Shown here one piece after another: positions 44,343 to 54,405 of a stretch of 64,000 nt of DNA. A program made the position numbers and the translations under genes. This stretch comes from Candidatus Tokpelaia sp. (GTDB lineage: Bacteria; Pseudomonadota; Alphaproteobacteria; Rhizobiales; Rhizobiaceae). Below the pieces are notes generated by a model, which saw only the letters and a program-made list of their open reading frames with translations, did no database searches and had not been told where the DNA came from. The stretch lies in contig NZ_QLZD01000013.1 of assembly GCF_008636115.1 (NCBI RefSeq), positions 109,535-173,534 of the forward strand, written 5' to 3'. The first letter of the stretch is position 1; every line of letters starts with the position of its first letter.

Positions 44343-45629
44343 TCAGGCTTTTGCCGCCGTGCCGAAGCGGTTTTCAATATAATCGGCCAGCATTTGCTCA
44401 AACCGGGCGGCAATATCCGGCCCGCGTAAAGTGGCGGCTTTAACCCCGTCAATAAAAACCGGCGCGGCCGGGCTTTCCCCCGTGCCGGGCAGGGATATGC
44501 CAATATCGGCCTGTCTGGATTCTCCCGGGCCATTGACAATGCAGCCCATCACCGCCACAGAGAGCGCTTCCACACCGGGATATTTCTCCCGCCAGAGCGG
44601 CATATTGCGGCGAATATCGGTCTCTATTTTTTGCGCCAGTTCCTGAAAAGCGGCAGAAGTCGTGCGGCCGCAACCGGGGCAGGCGGCAATAATCGGCACA
44701 AAACGGCGAAAGCCCATGGTTTGCAATAATTCCTGCGCCACCTGCACTTCACGCCGGCGGTCACCGCCCGGCTCCGGTGTCAGCGAAATGCGGATTGTGT
44801 CGCCAATGCCCTGTTGCAGCAAAATGCCCATGGCAGCGCTGGAGGCGACAATGCCCTTAGTGCCCATGCCGGCTTCTGTCAGGCCCAGATGCAGAGCATA
44901 ATCCGAGCGCTCGGCCAGCATAATATAAACGGCAATCAAATCCTGCACGGCGCTGACTTTGGCTGATAAAATAATTTTACTGCGCGGCAGCCCCATAGCC
45001 TCTGCGGCTTTGGCCGAGAGCAGCGCCGATTGCACCATGGCCTCACGCATGACCTGCTTTGCTCCCGCCGGCCTGGGGGAAGCGGCATTCTCATTCATAA
45101 ATCGGGTCAGCAATTCCTGATCCAGCGAACCCCAATTAACCCCAATGCGCACCGGCTTGTCATAGCGCAGGGCAATGGCAATAATATCGGCAAATTGTTT
45201 ATCGCGCTTGTCGCGGAAGCCGACATTGCCGGGATTGATGCGATATTTGGCCAGAGCCTCGGCGCAGGCCGGGTGGTCGGCCAGCAATTTATGGCCAATA
45301 TAGTGGAAATCGCCAATAAGCGGCACATTCAGCCCCAGCCGCGCCAGCCGGTCGCGAATATGAGGCACGGCGGCGGCGGCTTCATCGCGATCCACCGTGA
45401 GGCGCACCAGCTCAGAGCCGGCGCGCGCCAGCTCGGCCGCCTGGCGCACCGTGGCATCAATATCGGCCGTATCCGTATTGGTCATGGATTGCACCGCCAC
45501 CGGTGCCGCACCGCCGATTATCATGCCGCCAATAGTAACGCCCACAGTCTTATGCCGCGGCAATATGGAGCTTAGATAGCGGGGTGCTGCTGCCGTATTT
45601 TGTGCGCAAGGGGGCGTGAGTTCAGACAT
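44343..45629 (-). CDS. ispG: 4-hydroxy-3-methylbut-2-enyl diphosphate synthase (flavodoxin)
   Basis: 428 residues. TIM-barrel N-terminus ([37 protein letters not shown]) and a C-terminal 4Fe-4S domain with cysteines in ACPGCGRT and GCIVNGPGE. IspG converts MEcPP to HMBPP in the non-mevalonate isoprenoid pathway, needing reduced flavodoxin or ferredoxin, which could be supplied through the Fpr encoded at 25571. The ATG at 45629 gives the usual rhizobial length. The gene diverges from pgm; the spacer of about 235 bp must hold both promoters. Confidence 0.97.
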   Translation of the reverse strand: MSELTPPCAQNTAAAPRYLSSILPRHKTVGVTIGGMIIGGAAPVAVQSMTNTDTADIDATVRQAAELARAGSELVRLTVDRDEAAAAVPHIRDRLARLGLNVPLIGDFHYIGHKLLADHPACAEALAKYRINPGNVGFRDKRDKQFADIIAIALRYDKPVRIGVNWGSLDQELLTRFMNENAASPRPAGAKQVMREAMVQSALLSAKAAEAMGLPRSKIILSAKVSAVQDLIAVYIMLAERSDYALHLGLTEAGMGTKGIVASSAAMGILLQQGIGDTIRISLTPEPGGDRRREVQVAQELLQTMGFRRFVPIIAACPGCGRTTSAAFQELAQKIETDIRRNMPLWREKYPGVEALSVAVMGCIVNGPGESRQADIGISLPGTGESPAAPVFIDGVKAATLRGPDIAARFEQMLADYIENRFGTAAKA

Positions 45630-45864
45630 AATCAGCCATTATTTGATAAAGGTGCCGGATTGTGCTGCCAATCAACGGGCAGATTCTGCCGGCAAGGCAG
45701 TGCCTTATAGACTTTTCGCCATGCTAAAACAACAAAAAAGCAAAAACGGGGCAATAGTCGCCGCCGCGCCTTTTTATAATTTGCTTTTATCCGGCCTTGC
45801 GTTAAATTGGGGCAGGAATTGTTATAAGCATATAATCGGCAAATCCGCCGGGAAAGGTGTTGCA

Positions 45865-47646
45865 ATGCAGATAAAGACTGTCACTACAACCCCGTTTGAC
45901 GATCAGAATCCCGGCACTTCCGGCCTGCGCAAAAAAGTCGCCCTGTTTGCCCGGCCGCATTATGCCGAAAATTTTATTCAGGCCGTATTTAATGCGGTTG
46001 GCCCCATGCAGGGTAAATTGCTGGTTCTGGGCGGTGATGGGCGCTATTATAATCGCGAAATTATTCAGTTGGTGCTGAAAATGGCAGTAGCGCAAAATGT
46101 GGGTAAAATTCTGCTGGGGCAAAGCGGTATTTTATCGACTCCCGCCACCTCACATATTATCCGCAAATATCAGGCCTATGGCGGTTTTATCCTTTCCGCC
46201 AGCCATAATTGCGGCGGCGTCGATGGTGATTTCGGCATTAAATATAATATGGATAATGGCGGCCCGGCGCCGGAAAAGGTGACACAGGCGATTTTTACTG
46301 AGAGCAAAAAGCTCACCGCCTATCATATTGCCGTCATGGACGATGTGAATATTGACCGGCAAGGCCGCAGCCAATGCGGCGAGACAATAATTGAAGTGAT
46401 CGATTCTGTCCGTGATTATGCCGATATGATGGAGGATTTGTTTGATTTTGCCGTTTTGCGCCGCTTTTGCGCCCAGGGCTTTGCTGCCGGGGTGAAAAAC
46501 GGCGCGGCGGCCAAGGCCAATGGTGCCGGCAAGGGAGAGGCGGCCGGCGGTTTCCGCTTTTGTTTTGACGCCATGAATGCGGTAACCGGCCCTTATGCGC
46601 ATGAAATTTTTGAGCATCGCCTTGGCCTGCCCAAGGGCACGGTAATACGCGGCACGCCTTTGCCCGATTTCGGCAAAATTCACCCTGATCCCAACCGGAT
46701 TTATGCCGCTGATTTATGCCGGGCGGTAATGGCGCCGGACGGGCCGGATTTCGGCGCCGCCTCAGATGGAGACGGCGATCGCAATCTGATTATCGGCAAG
46801 GGTATGTTTGTTGCGCCTTCGGATTCGCTGGCTATTCTGGCCGCCAATGCCACTCTGGTAAAGGCCTATAAAACCGGCTTGCGCGGCATTGCCCGCTCCA
46901 TGCCGACCGGCATGGCGGCCGACCGCGTGGCGGCAAGGCTGGGCCTGCCGCTCTTTGAAACGCCGACCGGCTGGAAATTTTTCGGCAATTTGCTGGATAG
47001 CGGCGCGGTGACCTTTTGCGGTGAAGAAAGTTTTGGCACCGGCTCCAGCCATGTGCGGGAGAAAGACGGTATTTGGGCGGTGCTGATGTGGCTGAATATT
47101 ATGGCCGCGACCGGTAAAACGGTGAAGCAACTGGTTGAGGAGCATTGGGCGCTTTATGGCCGCAATTATTATACCCGCTATGATTATGAAGGAGTGGAGA
47201 GTAATGCTGCCGATAAAATAATGGCCGATTTGCGCGCCGGCCTGGCGGCGTATGAAGGGCAGGAAATGGACGGCTGGGAAATTGTCAAAGCTGATGATTT
47301 TGCCTATCATGACCCGGTAGATAAGAGTGTGAGCCGCCATCAGGGCATTCGCTTTTTGCTGGCCAAAGCCGGGGACAATGCCAAAGGTGAAAAAGGGCAG
47401 AAATCCGGCAGAGAAGCGGTGAAAGGCGATAAAGACGCAAATTACGCGGCACGTTTTGTCTTTCGTCTTTCCGGCACCGGCACGCAAGGGGCGACTTTGC
47501 GCCTGTATCTGGAATATTATGAGGCAGATTATGACAGGCAGAATCGCGATGTGCAGGAGGTTCTGGCGCCGCTTGCCCGCCTGGCCGACAAAATTTCCGG
47601 CTTGCAGGCCCGCTTGCAGCGCAACCGCCCCAGTATGATAGTGTGA
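45865..47646 (+). CDS. pgm: Alpha-D-glucose phosphoglucomutase
   Basis: 593 residues from the ATG at 45865. The active-site serine is in ILSASHNCGGVDGDFGIKYN, the metal loop is SDGDGDRN, the sugar-binding loop CGEESFGTGS and the phosphate loop FRLSGTGTQGATLR. It interconverts glucose 1- and 6-phosphate for glycogen, UDP-glucose and surface glycans. Two low-complexity insertions (about 208-226, KNGAAAKANGAGKG; and about 505-525, GDNAKGEKGQKSGRE) lengthen it beyond the usual 545 residues. The loop after the serine reads HNCGGV where relatives have HNPGGP; activity is probably kept. In other rhizobia pgm sits in the glg operon, which is absent here. Confidence 0.95.
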   Translation: MQIKTVTTTPFDDQNPGTSGLRKKVALFARPHYAENFIQAVFNAVGPMQGKLLVLGGDGRYYNREIIQLVLKMAVAQNVGKILLGQSGILSTPATSHIIRKYQAYGGFILSASHNCGGVDGDFGIKYNMDNGGPAPEKVTQAIFTESKKLTAYHIAVMDDVNIDRQGRSQCGETIIEVIDSVRDYADMMEDLFDFAVLRRFCAQGFAAGVKNGAAAKANGAGKGEAAGGFRFCFDAMNAVTGPYAHEIFEHRLGLPKGTVIRGTPLPDFGKIHPDPNRIYAADLCRAVMAPDGPDFGAASDGDGDRNLIIGKGMFVAPSDSLAILAANATLVKAYKTGLRGIARSMPTGMAADRVAARLGLPLFETPTGWKFFGNLLDSGAVTFCGEESFGTGSSHVREKDGIWAVLMWLNIMAATGKTVKQLVEEHWALYGRNYYTRYDYEGVESNAADKIMADLRAGLAAYEGQEMDGWEIVKADDFAYHDPVDKSVSRHQGIRFLLAKAGDNAKGEKGQKSGREAVKGDKDANYAARFVFRLSGTGTQGATLRLYLEYYEADYDRQNRDVQEVLAPLARLADKISGLQARLQRNRPSMIV

Positions 47647-47775
47647 GCGCCCGGATCGCTTTGTCACTCTGCCCTGTGTTCCTGCCCGGCTGTTTTGCCT
47701 TAATTTTGCTTGATAAATGCCGTTTGATAGCCTAAGGACAGCGAAGTTAAACGGATTTTCCGGTCGGAGTATGTA

Positions 47776-50700
47776 ATGGCGCGACAAGCAGCAGAGCAAG
47801 GGGTTTTTGCCCCTGCTTTTATCCTGAAGACAGAGGCAGGCAAAGCGGCAGTAGAGGCTGTTGCCGCCGGGCAAACCGGGGCAAATGGCGCGGCGGCTTT
47901 TGGCAGCCGGATTTTTGCCCATGCCGGCGCTGAGGATCTGGCCGCTTATAGCGCGCGCGAGCAGGAAAAAGCGGCGCTGGCGGCCGCACAGGCGCTGGTG
48001 GCGTGGCAGCCCGGCGCGGCTATTATCCGGCTGGATAAGGATTATCTCACCCGCAAGGGTGAAAAAGTTTCAGTTCTGACTTTGGTCAATAGCAATAAGC
48101 CGTTTTTGTTTGATTCTGTTATTGGTGAAATTTACGGCCGCAATCAGCAGGAAGCCGGCTTTGCCGCCGGCGATGAGCGCCGGGCCGCTCTGCCGCCGGC
48201 CGTGTTTCTGGTGGCGCACCCGGTTTTTGCGGCATTTCGGCAGAGTGATAACAGCCTGGCAATAGCACAGCCGGGTCTGCCGGCGGCGGCGGGGGCGGTG
48301 CGTATCAGCCTGATTCAGATACATTTGCAATTTGCCGATGACAGCCAGGCAGAAGAGCTTCTGGCCGCCTTGCGCATTGTAACAGAGCAGGTGCGCCTTG
48401 TTTTTCATGATCGTGCTTCTATTGAGCAGGCTCTGGCAGGTGTGCAGGATAAATATCGCCAGGCAATGCCTGCCGCCTATCAATCACAGCGCGCGCGGGT
48501 GCTGGAGTTTTTATCCTGGCTGGTCTCGGGCAATTTTGTTTTTCTTGGTCTGCGCGAATATGCGTTTAGCCAGAAAGGCGGCAAGGCGGAATTACGGCCG
48601 CAAGGGGCGGAGCTGGGGATTTTAACCGATGCGGATATTCGTATTTTGCGGGATCCGGAAAAAATGGAAACTTCGGAAGAAATTCTCTCTTTTATGAAAA
48701 GCGGCGATTTAATGCTGGTGACCAAAGCGCGCACCCGCTCACTTGTGCATCGCAATGCTTTTCTTGATTATATCGGCCTGAAATTATTTGACAATAAAGG
48801 GAGATTGAGCGGTGAATTGCGCCTTGTCGGCCTGTTTACCGCCAATGCCTATCATGCTTCGGTTTTGCATATTCCCTATTTGCGCCCCAAAGCAGAGGCG
48901 ATTATGACCGGGCTTGGCTATGATAGAGCCGATCATTCCGGCCGCAGCCTGCTGCATATATTGGAAACTTATCCGCGCGATGACATGTTCCGCCTGCCGG
49001 TGGCGGCTCTGGCGCCGAATGCCGATATTATCCGCGAGCTGGGGGAGCGGCCGCGTATTTGCGTGTTAAGCAATGCCGATCGTTTTGGCCATTTTGTCTC
49101 ATTACTGGTTTTTGTGCCGCGCGACCGTTATAATACTGCCGTGCATCAGGCTGTGGGTGCGGCTTTATTACGCGCTTATGACGGTGATTTTTATGAAAGC
49201 CAGCCGCGCTTTTTTGACGAGAGTCTGACCCGTATTCATTATATTGTCCACCGCAAAGGCGGGGCCGTGCCGGCTGTGGCGATAACCGGGCTGGAGGCGG
49301 AAATTGGCGGGATTATCGGCACATGGGAAGACAAGGTGCAGGCGCTGGCAAAGGCCATGCCGGCGCCCGCCCGCATTGCCGCTCTGGCAGCAAGATTGCC
49401 GCAATCTTATCGCGATGTGTTTGCGCCGCAACAGGCGCTGTTTGACGCCGCCTTTATTGCCGCTTTAAGCGCAACAGAGCCGCTTTATGTTGAATTTTAT
49501 TGCCCGGTTGCAGGGGGGGGGCGGCTGTCCTTGCGCCTGTTTCATCGCGGTCGGGCTTTGCATTTGTCGCAACGCGTGCCAATATTGGAAAATATGGGTT
49601 TTCGCGTTATTTCTGAGCAAACAGTGGAAATACCGGTAGAAGAACTGCCGGCGGAAAATAGAGCGGGCATTGAGGCCGCGGCCGCGGTTTACATTCACGC
49701 TATGGAGCTGGAAAATCTTTATGCCGACCCTGAAAAAGCGAGCGCCGCCGCCGCGGCAAAGCCTGCGGCCAATCTGGCCGCTTTGTTCCGGCTGGTCTGG
49801 GCCGGGCAGGCGGCTGATGACAGTTTTAATGCTTTGCTGCAATCCGCCGGTCTCAGCCTTGAGGCGGTGTTTATTCTCCGCGCTTATGGCCGTTATTTGC
49901 AGCAGGCGGGCGTGCCTTACAGCCAGGACAGGCTGGCTGCCGCTTTGAATCATTATCCCGCTATTGCCCGGGCGCTTTATCAGCTTTTCTGCCTGAAATT
50001 TGACCCGGAACTGCAAACAGACGGGATAGAAAAGCAGTATAGCGCGCTGGAAGCGGCGCTTGAGCGTGATTTGCAGAATGTTCCCGCTTTAGATGATGAC
50101 CGCATTATCCGCGCTTTCCGCAATTTGATTGCGGCGAGCCTGCGCAGCAATGCTTTTGCTGCGGCGGGCACAGGGACAGATAAAATTGATAAAGCGGCAA
50201 TTCCGGCAGTTAAAACGCTGGCTTTTAAATTTGATCCGCATAAAATTGATAATTTGCCCCAGCCGCGCCCTTATCGCGAAATTTTTGTTTACGGCCCGCT
50301 GGTGGAAGGAGTGCATTTGCGCTTTGGCCCGGTGGCGCGCGGCGGTATTCGCTGGTCAGACAGGGGGCAGGATTACCGTACCGAAATTCTGGGGCTGGGT
50401 AAGGCACAGCAGGTGAAAAATGCCGTTATTGTGCCGGTGGGGGCAAAAGGCGGTTTTTACCCGCATTATTTGCCGGCAGCGGCGGATCGCGCGGCGGTCA
50501 GTGAGGCGGCGCGGCAGGCCTATATGGCTTATATTGCCGCTATGCTGTCCATTACCGATAATATTAGTAATGGGGAAGTAGTGCCGGCGCGTGAGGCTTT
50601 GGTGCGGCATGACGGTGATGATCCGTATTTTGTTGTCGCGGCCGATAAAGGCACGGCCGCCTTTTCTGACACGGCCAATGCTTTGAGCCGGGAAGCCGGC

Positions 50701-52731
50701 TTCTGGCTGGACGATGCTTTTGCCTCCGGCGGGTCGGAAGGCTATGATCACAAGGCTATGGGTATTACCGCCAAAGGCGCCTGGGAAGCGGTAAAACGTC
50801 ATTTTCGCGAGATGAATCACAATATTCAGAGCGAGCCTTTTACCGCTGTCGGCGTGGGTGATATGTCGGGCGATGTCTTTGGCAATGGCATGCTTTTGTC
50901 GGAAAAGACCCGGCTTCTTGCCGCTTTTGATCATCGCGATATATTTATTGACCCGGAGCCGGATTGCGCGGCCGCCTATAATGAGCGGCAGCGTTTATTT
51001 GCGCTGCCGCGTTCGAGCTGGCAGGATTATGACAAAAGCAAAATATCGGCCGGCGGCGGCGTGTTTTCACGTCTGGAAAAAAATATCAAATTATCACCGC
51101 AGGCGGCAAAAGCTATCGGTTTTGATAAAACAAACGGCACGCCGTTTGAAATTATGGCAGCAATTTTGCGGGCGCCGGTGGATTTGCTGTGGTTTGGCGG
51201 TATCGGCACTTATATTCGCGGCACAAATGAGACCAATGCCCAGGTAAGCGACCGTGCCAATGATGCGCTGCGCATTACCGGGCAGGAAGTGCGCGCCAAA
51301 GTCATTGGTGAGGGGGCCAATCTGGGCGTAACCCAGAATGGGCGGGTGGAATATGCTTTTGCCGGCGGCCGTATCAATACGGACGCTATTGATAATTCTG
51401 CCGGGGTGAATTGCTCTGATATTGAGGTGAATATTAAAATTGCCCTGGCGGCAGCGCAGGCTGACGGGCGCTTGACGCGGAAACAGCGTAACAGCCTGTT
51501 AAAGGCCATGACGGCGGAAGTTTCCACTTTGATTTTGCGCAATAATTATGTGCAGAGCCTGGCTTTGTCTTTGGGGCAGCAGCGCGCCGCCGGTCTTTTG
51601 CCGTATCAGATACGCTTTATGAACGAGCTGGAAGCGCGCGGCCTGCTGGATAGAATAGTGGAAGTTTTGCCCGATAACCGCATTCTGGCCGAGCGACAGG
51701 AAAAAGGCTTAGGGCTGACCCGGCCGGAGCTGGCCGTGTTAATGGCTTATGCCAAAAATACTTTGGCGGCTGAGCTGACAAAAAGCGATCTGGTGCTGGA
51801 GCCTTATTTTGAGGAAACACTGCTGGAGTATTTTCCTCAGGCCATGCGCGCGGATTTTGCCGAATATATTCGCCGGCACCCGCTGCGGCGCGATATTATC
51901 GCCACTATTCTGGCGAATGACAGTGTCAACCGTGGCGGGGTTACTTTTGTTTCGCGCCTGCATGATAAATCCGGCCGGAGCACGGCAGAAATTGTGCGCA
52001 GTTTTATTGTGGTGCGTGACGGTTTCGGCCTCAAAGCCCTGTTTGATGAAATTGACGCGCTGGATAATAAAATTGCCGGTTTGGTGCAAAACCGGTTTTA
52101 TGAAGTGCTGTCACGCATGATATTTGCCACAACAGACTGGATATTGCGCAATGTCCGCCCGACAGATTCTCTGCATAATCATGTGGCAATGATGAAAAAT
52201 GTCTATCAGATGATTGCCGGCAAGCTCACCGCTCTTATCCCTGATTATTTGAAAGAGAAGCAGCAAAAAGCAGCCAAAGCCTATGAAAAACAGGGTGCGC
52301 CCGAGGCGTTGGCCGAACAACTGGCTTTGCTGGAACTGGCGGCTGTTATTCCTGATATTATTTTGGTGGCACAGCAGACAAAAGCCGATATTGCGCAGGT
52401 TGCCCAAACCTGGTTTGCCTGTGTTGAGCTGCTTGGCCTGCCGCAACTGGAGGAGGCGGCAGCCAGAATAATAGTGCGTGATTATTATGATGGTCTGGCG
52501 CTGGAGCAGGCGCAAAACAGCATGGCGGAATCCTTGCGCGCTATAAGTCTTGCCGTTTTGAAAAATTTTGCCGGTGCGGCGCAGCCGGTCGAAGCCTGGC
52601 AATCGCGGCAAAGGGAGACAATAGCAGATAATATTGCCCGCTTACAGGCTCTGCAAGGGGCGGATATGAATGTTTCCCGCCTGACAATAGCTGCCGGTAT
52701 TTTGGCGGATTTAGCTGCTGACAGTGCTTGA
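47776..52731 (+). CDS. Large NAD-specific glutamate dehydrogenase (GDH180 class)
   Basis: 1651 residues, the expected size for the alphaproteobacterial/Pseudomonas type. The N-terminal half contains ACT-like regulatory segments (VNSNKPFLFDSVIGEIYGRN; LSWLVSGNFVFLGLREYAFS). The catalytic core begins near residue 830 with GVHLRFGPVARGGIRWSDRG and the catalytic lysine in VPVGAKGGFYPHYLP, then AFASGGSEGYDHKAMGIT, VGVGDMSGDVFGNGML and the NAD-binding IGEGANLGVTQNGRVEYA. It oxidatively deaminates glutamate to 2-oxoglutarate, mainly catabolic. GGAG lies six bases before the ATG. No partner gene follows; the next gene is a foreign methyltransferase. Confidence 0.97.
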   Translation: MARQAAEQGVFAPAFILKTEAGKAAVEAVAAGQTGANGAAAFGSRIFAHAGAEDLAAYSAREQEKAALAAAQALVAWQPGAAIIRLDKDYLTRKGEKVSVLTLVNSNKPFLFDSVIGEIYGRNQQEAGFAAGDERRAALPPAVFLVAHPVFAAFRQSDNSLAIAQPGLPAAAGAVRISLIQIHLQFADDSQAEELLAALRIVTEQVRLVFHDRASIEQALAGVQDKYRQAMPAAYQSQRARVLEFLSWLVSGNFVFLGLREYAFSQKGGKAELRPQGAELGILTDADIRILRDPEKMETSEEILSFMKSGDLMLVTKARTRSLVHRNAFLDYIGLKLFDNKGRLSGELRLVGLFTANAYHASVLHIPYLRPKAEAIMTGLGYDRADHSGRSLLHILETYPRDDMFRLPVAALAPNADIIRELGERPRICVLSNADRFGHFVSLLVFVPRDRYNTAVHQAVGAALLRAYDGDFYESQPRFFDESLTRIHYIVHRKGGAVPAVAITGLEAEIGGIIGTWEDKVQALAKAMPAPARIAALAARLPQSYRDVFAPQQALFDAAFIAALSATEPLYVEFYCPVAGGGRLSLRLFHRGRALHLSQRVPILENMGFRVISEQTVEIPVEELPAENRAGIEAAAAVYIHAMELENLYADPEKASAAAAAKPAANLAALFRLVWAGQAADDSFNALLQSAGLSLEAVFILRAYGRYLQQAGVPYSQDRLAAALNHYPAIARALYQLFCLKFDPELQTDGIEKQYSALEAALERDLQNVPALDDDRIIRAFRNLIAASLRSNAFAAAGTGTDKIDKAAIPAVKTLAFKFDPHKIDNLPQPRPYREIFVYGPLVEGVHLRFGPVARGGIRWSDRGQDYRTEILGLGKAQQVKNAVIVPVGAKGGFYPHYLPAAADRAAVSEAARQAYMAYIAAMLSITDNISNGEVVPAREALVRHDGDDPYFVVAADKGTAAFSDTANALSREAGFWLDDAFASGGSEGYDHKAMGITAKGAWEAVKRHFREMNHNIQSEPFTAVGVGDMSGDVFGNGMLLSEKTRLLAAFDHRDIFIDPEPDCAAAYNERQRLFALPRSSWQDYDKSKISAGGGVFSRLEKNIKLSPQAAKAIGFDKTNGTPFEIMAAILRAPVDLLWFGGIGTYIRGTNETNAQVSDRANDALRITGQEVRAKVIGEGANLGVTQNGRVEYAFAGGRINTDAIDNSAGVNCSDIEVNIKIALAAAQADGRLTRKQRNSLLKAMTAEVSTLILRNNYVQSLALSLGQQRAAGLLPYQIRFMNELEARGLLDRIVEVLPDNRILAERQEKGLGLTRPELAVLMAYAKNTLAAELTKSDLVLEPYFEETLLEYFPQAMRADFAEYIRRHPLRRDIIATILANDSVNRGGVTFVSRLHDKSGRSTAEIVRSFIVVRDGFGLKALFDEIDALDNKIAGLVQNRFYEVLSRMIFATTDWILRNVRPTDSLHNHVAMMKNVYQMIAGKLTALIPDYLKEKQQKAAKAYEKQGAPEALAEQLALLELAAVIPDIILVAQQTKADIAQVAQTWFACVELLGLPQLEEAAARIIVRDYYDGLALEQAQNSMAESLRAISLAVLKNFAGAAQPVEAWQSRQRETIADNIARLQALQGADMNVSRLTIAAGILADLAADSA

Positions 52732-52862
52732 CATATTCGCGTCCTGCCGAAATTCTCCCCTGCCGCAGGCGAAAGCGCAGCGTAAATGCGATAAAAGCCG
52801 CAGTGAAAACCAGGCTTTGGACTATAAATTTCGCTGCTTTTAAGCGGATACAGGGTTATAAT

Positions 52863-53690
52863 ATGAGAAATAACTTTGATGAATTTATTAACGAAGTTAT
52901 TTGTGGCGATTCTGCCGTTATATTAAAGAAAATTCCCGACAAATCCATTGATTGTATCATAACGTCTCCGCCTTATGATAATCTTCGTGATTATAAAGGA
53001 TTTACATTTATTTTTGAGAATATAGCAACTGAAATCTGTCGCGTCTTAAAAGATGGCGGTGTGTTAATCTGGATTGTTGGAGATGCTACAGTCGGAGGTT
53101 CTGAAACTCTGACTTCGTTTAAGCAGGCACTATATTTTCAATCATTAGGTCTAAATTGTCATGATACAATGATATATCAGAAGAATAATTTCAGTAATCC
53201 CTCCAGGACGAGATACCATCAAATTTTCGAGTATATGTTTATTTTTTCCAGGGGGGCTCCAAAAACTTTTAATCCAATTATAGATAGAAAAAATGTTTAT
53301 GTTGGCTATTCCAGTTTAGGTGAAAATACTGCGAGGAAGGCAGATGGCTCTTTTTCTACAAATCGTAAAAGAACTATAGGCGAATACGGTATGAGGTATA
53401 ATATATGGAAGGGAAATACAGCGGGACAGGAAAATATGTGCAAACATTTATCTCACCCGGCACAGTTCCCTCTATGGCTGGCAAAAGATCATATATTATC
53501 CTGGACTAAGGAAAATGATATAGTATTAGACCCGTTTTGTGGCAGCGGAACAACGGGTTGTGCCTGTAAAGAATTAAAAAGACGGTTTATAGGTATAGAG
53601 ATAGAAGACACATATTGCCAAATAGCAAGGGAGAGAATTAAAAATCATAAATATCAATATGATTCTGCTCTACAACTGCCCCTGGAGTAA
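52863..53690 (+). CDS. DNA methyltransferase (beta class, SPPY) of a second RM system
   Basis: 275 residues from the ATG at 52863. Motif IV TSPPYDNLRDYKGF (34-47) precedes motif I DPFCGSGTTGCA. SPPY is typical of N4-cytosine methyltransferases but also occurs in some N6-adenine enzymes, so the modified base is open. The gene is AT-rich relative to NAD-GDH just upstream. It ends inside the 3' end of a convergent nuclease gene (21-bp overlap), so the two transcripts would be complementary at their 3' ends. It would protect the genome from that enzyme. Confidence 0.85.
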   Translation: MRNNFDEFINEVICGDSAVILKKIPDKSIDCIITSPPYDNLRDYKGFTFIFENIATEICRVLKDGGVLIWIVGDATVGGSETLTSFKQALYFQSLGLNCHDTMIYQKNNFSNPSRTRYHQIFEYMFIFSRGAPKTFNPIIDRKNVYVGYSSLGENTARKADGSFSTNRKRTIGEYGMRYNIWKGNTAGQENMCKHLSHPAQFPLWLAKDHILSWTKENDIVLDPFCGSGTTGCACKELKRRFIGIEIEDTYCQIARERIKNHKYQYDSALQLPLE

Positions 53691-54272
53691 TTGCGCAGGA
53701 TTATAAATATGTTTATTGTTCTGTTGAAACTCTAATTTCAATTTAACCTGCTTCAAAAACATATCGGTAAAATGAGCTTTTCCGCTTACTAATCTTGCTG
53801 TTTTGGTAGTTGCAAAGCCAACTAACAAATGAGAAGCATCTTGTGTAATTTTTGGGGAAGCTGAGGGTGAAAAATAGAATGATCTGAAAGACGAATTTTC
53901 ACTGCCGTCAGCGTAAGTTTTTATTTCTACATAGCAAGGATAAGCATCGTCTATGAACCCGTCCGGGTACCCCGTTGCTCTTATGCCGCCTTTCGTTGTT
54001 TTGGGCGAGGTATATTTCAATCCAAGTTTTAGGCATTCTTCGGCAAATTTTATCTCAACATAATTGCCAAATTCGTTTACTCTTCCAGTCCAGCCGGGTA
54101 AGGAGTTTATAATAGAAATCGTGTTATTTGCCGCCGATTTTAGCTGTAATAACAAAGAAGGATTGGAAAATTTTATAACCTTACGGTCATAGATAGTTTC
54201 AATAATATCAGGAAAAGCAAAACTTTTTCCGTGATTGGATTTCATTATTGTGAGGTCTGGTATTTTTGCCAT
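53670..54272 (-). CDS. Type II restriction endonuclease with PD-(D/E)xK core
   Basis: 200 residues from the ATG at 54272 (AAGGCG upstream). A textbook nuclease core is present: Pro103-Asp104 (ATGYPDGFIDDA) and Glu116-x-Lys118 (CYVEIKTYAD), with Glu73 of YVEIKFAEEC as a likely additional acidic residue. AT-rich composition, position and 21-bp tail-to-tail overlap with the methyltransferase support a restriction role. I do not recognise the recognition site or named family. It lies between NAD-GDH and yebC, likely inserted as one block with its methyltransferase. Confidence 0.8.
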   Translation of the reverse strand: MAKIPDLTIMKSNHGKSFAFPDIIETIYDRKVIKFSNPSLLLQLKSAANNTISIINSLPGWTGRVNEFGNYVEIKFAEECLKLGLKYTSPKTTKGGIRATGYPDGFIDDAYPCYVEIKTYADGSENSSFRSFYFSPSASPKITQDASHLLVGFATTKTARLVSGKAHFTDMFLKQVKLKLEFQQNNKHIYNPAQLLQGQL

Positions 54273-54405
54273 TTTACGCCTTTTGGTAAAAAAACAGGAT
54301 AAGCCAAAGGCGAAACCGGCGGACGCGCACCAGGGCAGGATATTATTGTGCGCAATATCAAGCGCCGCCGGCAAAAACCAGAAATGCTAAAGCCCACAAA
54401 ATGTA

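Noticed and set aside
46762..47922. 386-residue minus-strand frame
   Set aside because: Antisense of pgm and the start of NAD-GDH, with shadow-like composition.
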